Assembly (NCBI GenBank): GCA_051647685.1
Contig: JBOFEG010000020.1
Coordinates: 1 to 63,270, forward strand
Origin: CALTSX01 sp051647685
Lineage (GTDB): Bacteria; Chlamydiota; Chlamydiia; Chlamydiales; CALTSX01
Reading direction: 5' to 3'
Length of the DNA stretch: 63,270 nt
A program made the translations under genes and the position numbers. Below are positions 33,741-42,691 of this stretch, one piece after another; the first letter of the stretch is position 1; each line of letters opens with the position of its first letter. The notes below the pieces were generated by a model. The model saw only the letters and a program-made list of their open reading frames with translations. It searched no databases and was not told the origin of the DNA.

Positions 33741-35489
33741 ATGATTAATCCAATATCGACCAACTCTATTACAGATGCTAACAATAGATTTTATACTGCT
33801 TGCAATATCATATCTACCATTGCGTTATTTGCATTGAAAGAAGCTACTTCCTTAGCTTTCACTCCATTTGCTATGTTAGGAATAACCACTTTAGTAGCCA
33901 ATTATTTTATTTTTGATGCCATTGCAACATCATCTCTGAACAATAAAAAGAAATTTATTCCTCTACAAATTTCATTAATTGCATTAATTGTCTTGGGGTG
34001 TGCTGTAACTAATATAATCTTTATTTCGCCTGCATTTTTCCTATCAAAAATTTTATCTGGATTAATAAGTGCAAAAATCTCATTTTGTATAGCAGATCTC
34101 CCTGCATACATGCTTCTTCTTTCCGTTGTATCCTGTCCCTTAGAAACATTTTCTAAAATTATTCATTTATTTAAAAAAATCATCACAATTCATAATAGAT
34201 TATTACAACAACTGCGCTCACTCAATTCGTCTTCTCATCAAAGAACCTCAGTTCAAATTACATCGGCACATTGTTTTCAATTTATATTATCTTTCTTATT
34301 AGAAGCTATAACTCGTGGGGTCCGAGATGAGATAGATACGAATCAAAATACAATTGTATTTGAACATAGTCCAATACTTGCTCCTTATCTAATAACACAT
34401 ATTAATGAAACTACTCAGCCTATTTTGAACCCATCTCGATTTTTAGACATCTCCGAATATTTACAAGCATTGCCACAGGAAGTAGAGTTTCAAGAGGATC
34501 GAATGATAACATTCCAAACGCTTGTATTTGAATTTCAAAAGTTATCAATAGATTTACAGAAGAAATATTGTAATCAAATATTACAACATCATGATTTGCA
34601 ATGGATTGTGCCAACTGATTTAGGAATTATTCTACAAGAATACCATAATACACATATTGATTTAGCAACAGATGTAGATGTAATTATTACCACTGGCGTC
34701 TCCTTTACTAAAGAAATGTTAGAATTTGCAAACAAGAAACGAGATGTGCAAAGGTTAGACGAGTTAAATGATATAATGATTCGATATACCTCTTTACAGA
34801 ACTCCTTTAGAGAAAGCTTAAGTCACCAACCAGAAAATACTGATGCTCGAAGAAGAATTATAAGTCTTATTAATTCACTGTACTTGTTGTATGAAAAAAA
34901 TATAGTTCCAATGCGCTTCCAATTTCCTTATTATACTTCTAATGATGATATGGATCAACCGGCTTGGAATTACCTTGCTAGTAAATTTCCATATGATTTT
35001 TTTGAAAATCTACCAACACATCTATTTTCAAATACACAAGACCCCAACAAATTAGATGAGGATTTTAAAAAATATAAAATAAGTACAGCCAGAGAATTTA
35101 TCAAAGAGATATTTAATGATGATATTGAGGTTTTTCGAGCTTCTAGAAAAGAACAAGTTATTGAAAAACTAATTAATTACTGCACAAATAACTCTCTTTC
35201 TAATAAATATAAGATACAATTTCTAAAAATACGAAATCAGGCGCATGAAATAATTAAAATTTCTACTGCAATATTTACCTCTATTGTAGCACCATTATTG
35301 ATCCATCCCAAGGAATTTGCAGCAGGATCTATTTATGCAGTTATATCAAAAAAAAGAATATCCCCAGCTTCTATTCACAATGTATCTACATCCTTATTGG
35401 AAGGATTCTTTTTAACCGTAACTCCTTTTGGAGGTTTATGGGCAGGATGCCAGTTTACGGGTCAATATATCGTTCCATTATTGGATTAA
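33741..35489 (+). CDS. Large hypothetical membrane protein downstream of sctT
   Basis: A 582-residue protein with no recognisable domain. The first 140 residues hold three hydrophobic blocks (about 22-60, 66-105, 110-137) separated by very short loops. A long soluble region (about 140-510) follows, helical and acidic with no repeats. Near the C-terminus a further hydrophobic stretch occurs (TAIFTSIVAPLLIH and LLEGFFLTVTPFGGLWAG). Closely spaced hydrophobic hairpins are typical of chlamydial inclusion-membrane proteins delivered by type III secretion, and the gene directly follows the secretion block, but its hydrophobic layout is not the simple bilobed one. No Shine-Dalgarno is visible. Confidence 0.65.
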   Translation: MINPISTNSITDANNRFYTACNIISTIALFALKEATSLAFTPFAMLGITTLVANYFIFDAIATSSLNNKKKFIPLQISLIALIVLGCAVTNIIFISPAFFLSKILSGLISAKISFCIADLPAYMLLLSVVSCPLETFSKIIHLFKKIITIHNRLLQQLRSLNSSSHQRTSVQITSAHCFQFILSFLLEAITRGVRDEIDTNQNTIVFEHSPILAPYLITHINETTQPILNPSRFLDISEYLQALPQEVEFQEDRMITFQTLVFEFQKLSIDLQKKYCNQILQHHDLQWIVPTDLGIILQEYHNTHIDLATDVDVIITTGVSFTKEMLEFANKKRDVQRLDELNDIMIRYTSLQNSFRESLSHQPENTDARRRIISLINSLYLLYEKNIVPMRFQFPYYTSNDDMDQPAWNYLASKFPYDFFENLPTHLFSNTQDPNKLDEDFKKYKISTAREFIKEIFNDDIEVFRASRKEQVIEKLINYCTNNSLSNKYKIQFLKIRNQAHEIIKISTAIFTSIVAPLLIHPKEFAAGSIYAVISKKRISPASIHNVSTSLLEGFFLTVTPFGGLWAGCQFTGQYIVPLLD

Positions 35490-35622
35490 GTTGTAATCTA
35501 GCTAAATTAATATACATTTGTATTGTATTATTTTTTGCTATTTACGAAATTGAAGATATTTCAGACTTCTCTATGTAAATTCGATATCGCAAAAGAAAAA
35601 GTAAAATTTTTTCTTCTTTTTA

Positions 35623-35651
35623 TTGACTCTATTTTTTTTAATTCATATGTT
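35623..35651 (+). promoter_or_regulatory. Candidate promoter for the MOMP-like gene
   Basis: TTGACT at 35623-35628 and TATGTT at 35646-35651 with 17-base spacing, about 60 bases before the start codon. A strong AAAGGAGA Shine-Dalgarno follows downstream at about 35695-35702. Confidence 0.42.
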
Positions 35652-35712
35652 TATAGATTCAACTTAAATATTAAACTGAAATCATAGCTCAGGAAAAGGA
35701 GAAACCGATCTT

Positions 35713-37011
35713 ATGAAAACAACAGTAATAAAATGGCTTCCCGCCATAAGCATCCTTGGATGCTCCTTATTTAGCACGCTGACTGCTGACACTACGCACA
35801 GCAATTCAGTAACTGCTGGCATGATGAATTCCTCATACTGCCCAAGTGATTGTCCACCAAAACCATGTCCACCTACATGTTGCAAACCATGTTGTAAGCC
35901 ATGTCCAAAACCATGCCCTCCTCCATGTCCAAGACCATGTCCTCCTCCTCCTCCTCCATGTCCACAGCCATGCCCTCCCCCTCCTTGTGTTCCTTGCTGT
36001 GAACCGAATCCTTGTTGTCCACAAACTCCTGCATATGGTTATGAAGTTCCTTGTAATTTCGCTATTTTGCACGATGCCGGACCTAGGGTGTGTGATGGAA
36101 TTGACCTCTTCTTTACAGTTGATTTCATTTGGTGGACAGCGAGACAAGATTGCCTTGCATATGCGATAACTGCTCCAGATCCTGCTCCTGCAGACGAATG
36201 TTCTGGAAAACCTAAAGGCCATGTAAAACATCCCGATTTCCGTTGGAAACCGGGCTTTAAAGTAGGACTAGGTGCTAATCTTTGGCATGATGGTTGGGAT
36301 GCCTATGTTCAATATACATGGTTGCACGGTGGAACTAAAAAATCCCATGACAATCGTTGCTCTGACGATTCAACAACTTCTGGTACTTTAATACCTCTAT
36401 GGAAGTTAATAGGAGTTCAAGAGGATGATACATTCCGTACGTTTTCTAAAGCTAGTACGCGTTGGGACTTACATTTCAATGTTATTGATTTAGAAATTGG
36501 ACGTGGTTTCTTTGTAAGCCGATACGTAACTTTGCGACCATTCTCAGGACTCAAAATAACTTGGCAAAGACAGGATAACAAAAATCTTTATATCGGTACT
36601 GGCACGGCTATTATAAGAAACCGCAGTAAAACATGGGGTGTTGGTATTCGACCAGGTATTAATGCTAATTGGCACTTTACTAGAGAATTTGGAATATTTA
36701 GTGATTGGGCTTTTACTGCCTTAATGACTAAGTTTAACAATGACCGCGGTGATAAAACAATTACTACCGACGGAACTACCACTGCTGCTAAATACAACAA
36801 TAGCTTTTATAGCTTAAAAGGTGTCTTAGAACTTGCTCTAGGATTACGTTACGACATTTGGTTCGGATGCAATGATGCATTCCACTTTGGGCTATCAGCC
36901 GCTTGGGAAGAACAACTTTGGATTAACCAAAATAATCTTTTCAGTGAGTGCTGTTCTCAAGGAGATCTAATGTTACATGGACTCACCATCCAAGCTAGAT
37001 TAGATTTCTAA
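35713..37011 (+). CDS. MOMP-like outer membrane protein with Cys/Pro-rich N-terminal domain
   Basis: A 432-residue exported protein. A signal peptide (about 1-25, cleavage near TLTA/D) is followed by residues 43-112 built almost only from Pro and Cys with some Lys, in short PCPP, KPC and PCC units holding about 19 cysteines. The rest looks like a beta-barrel: alternating hydrophobic residues, many Trp and Tyr, segments such as FKVGLGANLWHDGWDAYVQYTWLH (two strands), FSGLKITW and LALGLRYDIWFG, and a final strand ending in LTIQARLDF with terminal Phe, the usual barrel-assembly signal. It resembles the MOMP-like/Lpg1974 porin group of chlamydia-like bacteria. The gene has its own promoter, ribosome site and terminator, consistent with high expression. 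Cysteines probably form disulfide cross-links in the envelope. Confidence 0.8.
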   Translation: MKTTVIKWLPAISILGCSLFSTLTADTTHSNSVTAGMMNSSYCPSDCPPKPCPPTCCKPCCKPCPKPCPPPCPRPCPPPPPPCPQPCPPPPCVPCCEPNPCCPQTPAYGYEVPCNFAILHDAGPRVCDGIDLFFTVDFIWWTARQDCLAYAITAPDPAPADECSGKPKGHVKHPDFRWKPGFKVGLGANLWHDGWDAYVQYTWLHGGTKKSHDNRCSDDSTTSGTLIPLWKLIGVQEDDTFRTFSKASTRWDLHFNVIDLEIGRGFFVSRYVTLRPFSGLKITWQRQDNKNLYIGTGTAIIRNRSKTWGVGIRPGINANWHFTREFGIFSDWAFTALMTKFNNDRGDKTITTDGTTTAAKYNNSFYSLKGVLELALGLRYDIWFGCNDAFHFGLSAAWEEQLWINQNNLFSECCSQGDLMLHGLTIQARLDF

Positions 37012-37036
37012 TCTGTTATTTCTCCCTTTGTAATAG

Positions 37037-37077
37037 AGCCCGAATCATTCATTTGAGTGATTCGGGCTTTTTATTTT
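37037..37077 (+). terminator. Rho-independent terminator after the MOMP-like gene
   Basis: AGCCCGAATCA at 37037-37047 pairs perfectly with TGATTCGGGCT at 37058-37068, extendable by three inner pairs to a 14-base stem with a 4-base loop, and is followed by TTTTATTTT. It ends 19 bases before the convergent sufS stop. This is by far the clearest intrinsic terminator in the window. Confidence 0.92.
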
Positions 37078-37095
37078 CAAAAAATACAATTTTAT

Positions 37096-38310
37096 TTATG
37101 CAGTAAGAATAGATACAACATCTTCTAAATGATTTAAAAACTGATCAATTTCATTTTGCAGAGTATAGATACCAAAAGAAATACGTCCAACTGAGGTCAA
37201 TCCAAAATGTTGTAGAGTCGGTTGTGAACAAAGATGACCACTCCGAATAGATACTCCTTTAGCATTAAGCATTGTAGCTATGTCAAACATATGAATATCT
37301 TTTATAAAAAAGCTAATTAAGGATCCTCGTTTACTAGCATTTCCCATTAATTGTAGATTAGGAATTTTTTTAATTTGTTCAAGAGCATATCTTGTAATAC
37401 TTGTCTCATAGTTATAAATATTGGATTGCCCAATACCCTGTAAGTATTTAATAGCTTCGCCAAGCCCTATAGCTTGAGCAATCATAGGAGTTCCGGCTTC
37501 AAATTTTAAAGGAGAAGGAGCAAACCTAGTTTCAGCAATAGTCACTGATTCAATCATATCCCCTCCACTTTGATAAGGAGGCATCTGCTCTAGCAATTTA
37601 GATTTAGCATACAATATACCTATCCCATTTGGCCCATACATTTTATGGGCTGAAAAGGCATAAAAATCTACGTCTAGTTCTTGTACATTTATAGCCATAT
37701 GAGCAACAGCTTGTGCACCATCTATACAAACTTTTGCTCCTACAGAATGGGCTAGATCTATAATTTCCTTTATAGGATTTATTGTACCCGTATTATTCGA
37801 GATGTGGGCAATGGAAATTAAGCGAGTTTTACTAGAGATCCATTGTTGAAGTAATTCTATATCTAATTCTCCTAGATCTGTAATAGGCAAGTATCGAATG
37901 CGAAGATTTTTTTCTCGTGCAAGAATTTGCCAAGGCACGAAATTAGAGTGATGTTCCATTTGTGATACAATGATTTCATCGTTAGGCTGTAAAAGAGAGC
38001 CAAAAGAACTTGCAATGAGATTTAAACCTTCCGTAGTACTTTTAGTAAAAACGATCTCACTTTCTGACTCGGCTCCAATCCAATTTTGCACAAGTTTTCG
38101 AACACTGCAGTATTTTTCGGTTGTTTTAGTGCAGAGATCATAGATTGCACGGTGGACTGTTGCATATTCCATTTCATAGAATTGCATCATAGAATGGATC
38201 ACGCATTGCGGTTTATGCGATGTTGCAGCTGTATCAAGGTAGATCAACGATGGATTTGCCCGGAAAATAGGAAAATCTCGTCTGATTTCCTCTATATCAA
38301 ACTTATTCAT
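37096..38310 (-). CDS. sufS: Cysteine desulfurase SufS
   Basis: PLP enzyme mobilising sulfur from cysteine for Fe-S cluster assembly. The PLP-binding Lys is in YAFSAHKMYGPNGIG, the His-rich QMEHHSNFVPWQ segment precedes it, and the persulfide Cys lies in RSGHLCSQPTL near the C-terminus. Length 404 is normal for group II desulfurases. Its ATG overlaps the sufD stop as ATGA. Last gene of the operon sufB-sufC-sufD-sufS. No sufE or sufU is in the window. Confidence 0.95.
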   Translation of the reverse strand: MNKFDIEEIRRDFPIFRANPSLIYLDTAATSHKPQCVIHSMMQFYEMEYATVHRAIYDLCTKTTEKYCSVRKLVQNWIGAESESEIVFTKSTTEGLNLIASSFGSLLQPNDEIIVSQMEHHSNFVPWQILAREKNLRIRYLPITDLGELDIELLQQWISSKTRLISIAHISNNTGTINPIKEIIDLAHSVGAKVCIDGAQAVAHMAINVQELDVDFYAFSAHKMYGPNGIGILYAKSKLLEQMPPYQSGGDMIESVTIAETRFAPSPLKFEAGTPMIAQAIGLGEAIKYLQGIGQSNIYNYETSITRYALEQIKKIPNLQLMGNASKRGSLISFFIKDIHMFDIATMLNAKGVSIRSGHLCSQPTLQHFGLTSVGRISFGIYTLQNEIDQFLNHLEDVVSILTA

Positions 38311-39587
38311 ATACTAGGAATGCATTGCCTTGCAAGACTATCTCCAAGGACTCGGATGAAAGGCACTGAAACAAGCTGCAATATTTCTCTAAAATAGCCT
38401 TGAAGTAGACAGGACATTGCCTCTGAGTGGGAAAGTCCACGTGTTTGTAAATAAAATAATTCCTCTCGAGATAATTTAGAGATGGTAGCTCCGTGAGATG
38501 CTTTTACATCATCGGCAAAGATTTCTAAATTAGGTTTTGCATTAGCAATTGCACTATCACTCAAAAGGAGTTGATGACTTAACTGATAAGCTTCTGTTTT
38601 TTGTGCTTCTGGATGTACATATATTTTTCCCTCAAAACTCGATTGGGAATTACCACAATTAACTCCCTTAAAATGTTGATAAGAACGCGTATGCGGAGTT
38701 AAATGCGAAACGAGTACATTTATGTGAGCCTGATGATTGGACTGCAAAGCCCAAAGCCCCCGAATATCAGTTGTCGCTTTCTCGCCCTCGAGAGACACAG
38801 CAATATCTTGATGATGGGTTTGTTCTCCTGTGGATAAAGAAATAGAAGAGAAAGAACTATCTCTTTTCAAAAAGGCTCGAATCGAATGCATTGTCCAAGC
38901 GCGTGCATTCTTTGGCATATTAGCATAAGAGTAAGAGACAGAAGCACCCTCTGCAACATGCACTTGCAAGTGAGAACTTACTAGAAAATCATCATTGCAT
39001 TCACTAAATTCGTCATTCATAGATAGAGTAATCTTAGATCCAGCTCCAACAAAGATAAGAATAAATGGGCAAGAGATCAATGAATCTTCTACATAATTTG
39101 CAAGAGTTATAGGAGAGTCTATTATGGTATTTGGAGGAATGTATATGAAAATTCCAGATGACAAACTTTGATTTAACAAAACAAATGGGTTTTTTTCTTT
39201 AGCTATAGTAGATAGGCACTTTCCGATAATAATACTGCGATAGCTCCGCATTGCATCAGAAATAGGAAGAATCACTATTTTCTCTATTTCTTGGATTATA
39301 GTAGGGGATCCATTGTGAAAACGCACAGTTGTCGTTTCTTGTTCTGATGTACAGGGTATATTAGTAATTACCTTCTTTTTTTTATTTAGAGAAGAATACA
39401 TTAGATGCAGAGGAAAATACTGAAATAAATCTTTTCGACAAACGGGCAGCCCGAGTTTCGTAAATTTTTCCCAACCATATGAATGAATTGAATTAAAAGA
39501 AGAACTATTTGATTTTTCACGAAATAGGTTTTCGAGTTCTAAATACAAAGTTTTGGCACTATTATGCATACGCTGTAATCCAATCAT
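38307..39587 (-). CDS. sufD: Fe-S cluster scaffold protein SufD
   Basis: SufB/SufD family beta-helix scaffold subunit, 426 residues. The C-terminal part is characteristic: KPNLEIFADDVKASHGATISKLSREELFYLQTRGLS, with the conserved Asp-Asp-Val-Lys-x-x-His-Gly segment. The N-terminal third is divergent, as is usual for SufD. It overlaps the end of sufC by 26 bases and the start of sufS by 4, so the genes are translationally coupled. Confidence 0.92.
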   Translation of the reverse strand: MIGLQRMHNSAKTLYLELENLFREKSNSSSFNSIHSYGWEKFTKLGLPVCRKDLFQYFPLHLMYSSLNKKKKVITNIPCTSEQETTTVRFHNGSPTIIQEIEKIVILPISDAMRSYRSIIIGKCLSTIAKEKNPFVLLNQSLSSGIFIYIPPNTIIDSPITLANYVEDSLISCPFILIFVGAGSKITLSMNDEFSECNDDFLVSSHLQVHVAEGASVSYSYANMPKNARAWTMHSIRAFLKRDSSFSSISLSTGEQTHHQDIAVSLEGEKATTDIRGLWALQSNHQAHINVLVSHLTPHTRSYQHFKGVNCGNSQSSFEGKIYVHPEAQKTEAYQLSHQLLLSDSAIANAKPNLEIFADDVKASHGATISKLSREELFYLQTRGLSHSEAMSCLLQGYFREILQLVSVPFIRVLGDSLARQCIPSI

Positions 39588-40308
39588 ATCCTTTTTTATC
39601 TAATTCATAAGCAAGATCTATGGTACCACTCATAGCAATCTTTCCATCCATCATCACATGCACAAAATCTGGATGTATAAACTCGAGCAATCTCTGATAA
39701 TGAGTAATAAGCAATAAAGATCGATTAGGATCTTTATAAGAGGAAATTCCTTCCCCGACTATTTTTAATGCATCAATATCTAGTCCAGAATCTGTTTCAT
39801 CCAAGACTGCAAGTTTTGGTTGCAATACGAGCATCTGGAGAATTTCATTCCTCTTCTTCTCTCCTCCAGAAAATCCATCGTTAATATCTCTATCTAAAAA
39901 CTCTTCCTTAATAGACATAGTTTTCATAATCTCTGCTGTAAATTTGCGAAAATCACTCTCTGGCATAGGAGTTTGATTTCTAGACTTATATAAGGAGGAA
40001 TGAGCTGTATAGAGAAATTGAAAGTTAGACACCCCCTTAATTTCAATGGGATATTGAAAACTGACAAATAGACCTTCAGCGGCCCTTATTTCTGGCTCAA
40101 CCTCTGTAATATCTTTGTCGAAAAATTGAATTTTGCCTTGTGTCACAGCATAATCGGGATGTCCCGCAAGCACTTTTGACAAAGTAGATTTTCCAGCACC
40201 ATTAGGACCCATAATCGCGTGGACTTCTCCTGGACGTATGTGGATGTTTAGTCCATTGATAATTGGATTATCATTGATATTCACGTGGATATCTTCGATT
40301 TTTAACAT
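39562..40308 (-). CDS. sufC: Fe-S assembly ATPase SufC
   Basis: ABC-type ATPase partner of SufB and SufD. Walker A GPNGAGKSTLSKVLAGHP near residue 35, signature FSGGEKKRNEILQM, Walker B LAVLDETDSGLDIDALK, and the H-loop LLLITHYQRLLE. The 248-residue length is typical. It starts 3 bases after the end of sufB. Confidence 0.96.
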   Translation of the reverse strand: MLKIEDIHVNINDNPIINGLNIHIRPGEVHAIMGPNGAGKSTLSKVLAGHPDYAVTQGKIQFFDKDITEVEPEIRAAEGLFVSFQYPIEIKGVSNFQFLYTAHSSLYKSRNQTPMPESDFRKFTAEIMKTMSIKEEFLDRDINDGFSGGEKKRNEILQMLVLQPKLAVLDETDSGLDIDALKIVGEGISSYKDPNRSLLLITHYQRLLEFIHPDFVHVMMDGKIAMSGTIDLAYELDKKGYDWITAYA

Positions 40309-40311
40309 AAC

Positions 40312-41754
40312 TTACCCTACAGACCCTTCTAATTTTAAAGATAATAACTTTGAAGCCTCAACTGCGAATTCGAGTGGGAGTTCTTGCATTACAGTCTTAC
40401 AAAATCCATTTACAACCATATTAATCGCATCTTCTTTGGATATTCCTCTAGACTGTAAATAAAATAATTGTTCTTCATTCATTTTTGAGGTAGAAGCTTC
40501 ATGCTCTACTTCAGCACTTTCGGTATGCACTTCAATATAGGGAAAAGTATTTGCAGAGCATTTATTTTTAACCAGCATCGAGTCGCATTGCGTAAAATTT
40601 CTAGCCCCGGTAGATGTTTTTGCAATTTTTACAAGGCCTCGATACGTATTGTGTGATTGATCCGCTGCAATTCCTTTAGCGATAATTGTAGAACGCGTAT
40701 TTTTACCTATATGAATCATTTTAGTTCCCGTATCTGCCTGCATTTTTCCATTTGTGAGTGCAACCGAATAAAATTCTCCTATTGAGTGATCTCCTTTTAA
40801 TATGCAACTGGGATATTTCCATGTAATTGCAGCGCCCGCTTCGACTTGTGTCCAACAAATTTTAGAATGATCTCCGGCACATAAACCTCTTTTGGTAACG
40901 AAGTTATATACCCCACCTTTCCCTGTCTTTGAATCTCCAGCATACCAATTTTGTACAGTAGAATACTTGATCTCCGCGTCTCTATGAGCGATGAGTTCAA
41001 CAACCGCTGCATGAAGTTGATTGTTATCATAAGCAGGCGCTGTGCAACCTTCTAGATAACTGACATATGAACCCTCTTCTGCAATGATCAAAGTTCGTTC
41101 AAACTGTCCTGTTTCCCTTTCATTAATACGAAAATAAGTAGAAAGTTCAATCGGACATCTAACACCTTTTGGTATATATACAAAAGATCCATCAGAGAAT
41201 ACAGCAGAGTTAAGAGCGGAAAAGAAATTATCTTGAACGGGAACAACACTTGCTAAGTATTTTTTTATCAAATCGGGATATTTTTGAACAGCTTCTGAAA
41301 TAGAACAAAGCACAACACCAGCATCTTGCAATTTCTGATGAAAAGTAGTTCCAAGGGAAACAGAATCGAATACAACATCTACAGCTACATTAGATAGTCT
41401 TTTCTGTTCCTCTAATGGAATTCCCAATCTTTCAAAAGTACGTAGAATTTCGGGATCTACCTCATCAAGAGAATTAATAGTTTGTCGAATTTTTGGCGCT
41501 GCAAAGTACCGAATGTTTTGAAAATCTATTGGATTATACTGTATGTTTGCCCAAGTCGGGGGTACAGTCATTGTTAACCAAATTCTGTAAGCCTCTAATC
41601 GAAATTGAAGCATGAACGGTGGTTCATTCTTTTTTTGTGAAAGGCGCGTAATGATTTCTTCATTCAAACCTTTAGGAAAAATTTCTGATTCAATGTCTGT
41701 GACAAATCCATATTCATAAGATTTTTCTTCAAAGGATATTTGATCTGTAGTCAT
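40312..41754 (-). CDS. sufB: Fe-S cluster scaffold protein SufB
   Basis: First gene of the operon, 480 residues. Conserved segments: FQNIRYFAAPK, LNSAVFSDGSFVYIPKGVRCP, LEGCTAPAYDNNQLHAAVVEL, NFVTKRGLCAG and QCDSMLVKNKCSANTFPY, followed by EHEASTSKMNEEQLFYLQSRG. The conserved C-terminal Cys of the scaffold site lies in VKNKCSANT. Expression is presumably driven from the 160-base gap towards kdsB, which contains a perfect palindrome. Confidence 0.96.
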   Translation of the reverse strand: MTTDQISFEEKSYEYGFVTDIESEIFPKGLNEEIITRLSQKKNEPPFMLQFRLEAYRIWLTMTVPPTWANIQYNPIDFQNIRYFAAPKIRQTINSLDEVDPEILRTFERLGIPLEEQKRLSNVAVDVVFDSVSLGTTFHQKLQDAGVVLCSISEAVQKYPDLIKKYLASVVPVQDNFFSALNSAVFSDGSFVYIPKGVRCPIELSTYFRINERETGQFERTLIIAEEGSYVSYLEGCTAPAYDNNQLHAAVVELIAHRDAEIKYSTVQNWYAGDSKTGKGGVYNFVTKRGLCAGDHSKICWTQVEAGAAITWKYPSCILKGDHSIGEFYSVALTNGKMQADTGTKMIHIGKNTRSTIIAKGIAADQSHNTYRGLVKIAKTSTGARNFTQCDSMLVKNKCSANTFPYIEVHTESAEVEHEASTSKMNEEQLFYLQSRGISKEDAINMVVNGFCKTVMQELPLEFAVEASKLLSLKLEGSVG

Positions 41755-41808
41755 AGAAATCTCGCATTCTAACTAGTTAAGTTGATATTAGAAAATGGCG
41801 TACAGGAT

Positions 41809-41850
41809 ATTATAACTAATCCATTAATTGTAAATTTTATCATGATAAAA
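41809..41850 (-). promoter_or_regulatory. Palindromic candidate operator upstream of the suf operon
   Basis: TTTTATCATGATAAAA at 41835-41850 is a perfect 16-base palindrome. On the minus strand a TATAAT box lies downstream of it (41814 to 41809), about 55 bases before the sufB start. The palindrome covers the expected -35 position, which itself has no good consensus, so a regulator binding there could repress or activate. Which regulator would bind is unknown. Confidence 0.42.
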
Positions 41851-41917
41851 CAAAATCCGCAATCAGAATAAAATTCTTATTATAGATAATTGTAATATAC
41901 TTAACCTTAAATAAAAT

Positions 41918-42691
41918 TTATTTGGAAATTACATTTTTTGATATACCATATTGTTTTTCCCATAAACGCTCTGCCAGGATTAGATCTTGAGGAGTATCTA
42001 TACCAATAGAATCTTTCATTGTTTCGTGCACTTGAATATGAAGTCCATGATATAAAAATCGCAACTGTTCTAATTGTTCGTTAATTTCAATGGGAACGGG
42101 CCCAGTTTTAGAAATTTTCTCTAATGCCTTTGGGCTAAATGCATATATTCCAATATGTTTAAAATAGAGAATAGGTAACTTTCCAGAATCATAAGGAATA
42201 GCCTGTCTAGAAAAATACATAGCCCTGCCCGTATTATCCGTCACTACCTTAGTAATATTTACATTTTTAATTTCATCTAATTTGGTAATTTTTTTCTTTA
42301 GCGTCCAAATATCCCTTTCTGTATCAATGCTGCTTAATAATTCAAGTAACATCTGTTTCTCTAAAAAAGGTTCATCTGCCTGCCAATTGACCCAAATATC
42401 AGCAGAAATTTTGCCACTTTGATAGACTTCAATAAGGCGATCTGTCCCACTATTCCAAGTAGGCGATGTATATATTATATTTTTTGTGAAACTCGATGCT
42501 AAATCATACGTCGACTGATCATCGACAGCAATGATAATTGAATCAAATAAAGAACATTGTTTTGCTGCTTTATATACCCGTTTTAACAAAGGCTCTCCAG
42601 CAAGATACTGTAGGACCTTTCCTGGAAAACGAGTGGAATGCAAACGAGCTGGTATAATACATGCGATCTTCTTTTTATGTAACATACGCAA
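41918..42691 (-). CDS. kdsB: 3-deoxy-manno-octulosonate cytidylyltransferase
   Basis: Activates Kdo as CMP-Kdo for lipid A core synthesis. The nucleotide-binding loop IIPARLHSTRFPGK is near the N-terminus, followed by IIAVDDQSTYDLA, TSPTWNSGTDRLIEV and VNWQADEPFLEKQ, all diagnostic of KdsB and different from RmlA. The 257-residue length is typical. It is the last gene of an overlapping run that starts with the toxin gene, sharing 17 bases with rmlB. Its position in an rml cluster is where an RmlA might be expected, but the sequence excludes RmlA. Confidence 0.92.
   Translation of the reverse strand: MRMLHKKKIACIIPARLHSTRFPGKVLQYLAGEPLLKRVYKAAKQCSLFDSIIIAVDDQSTYDLASSFTKNIIYTSPTWNSGTDRLIEVYQSGKISADIWVNWQADEPFLEKQMLLELLSSIDTERDIWTLKKKITKLDEIKNVNITKVVTDNTGRAMYFSRQAIPYDSGKLPILYFKHIGIYAFSPKALEKISKTGPVPIEINEQLEQLRFLYHGLHIQVHETMKDSIGIDTPQDLILAERLWEKQYGISKNVISK

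Noticed and set aside
35860..36010. Short tandem units resembling a CRISPR array or minisatellite
   Set aside because: Units are irregular, lie within a coding frame, lack spacers of even length, and encode Pro/Cys repeats.
35833..36231. A 132-codon open frame antisense to the Cys/Pro-rich segment, rich in Trp and Arg, and a sense-strand His/Val-rich frame at 35846-36169
   Set aside because: Both are mirror images of the CCA/TGT-rich repeat codons. The real frame has a signal peptide and a barrel-like body.
41918..42691. RmlA (glucose-1-phosphate thymidylyltransferase) suspected from its place in the rml cluster
   Set aside because: Motifs IIPARLHSTRFPGK and WQADEP are those of KdsB; the RmlA glycine loop is absent.
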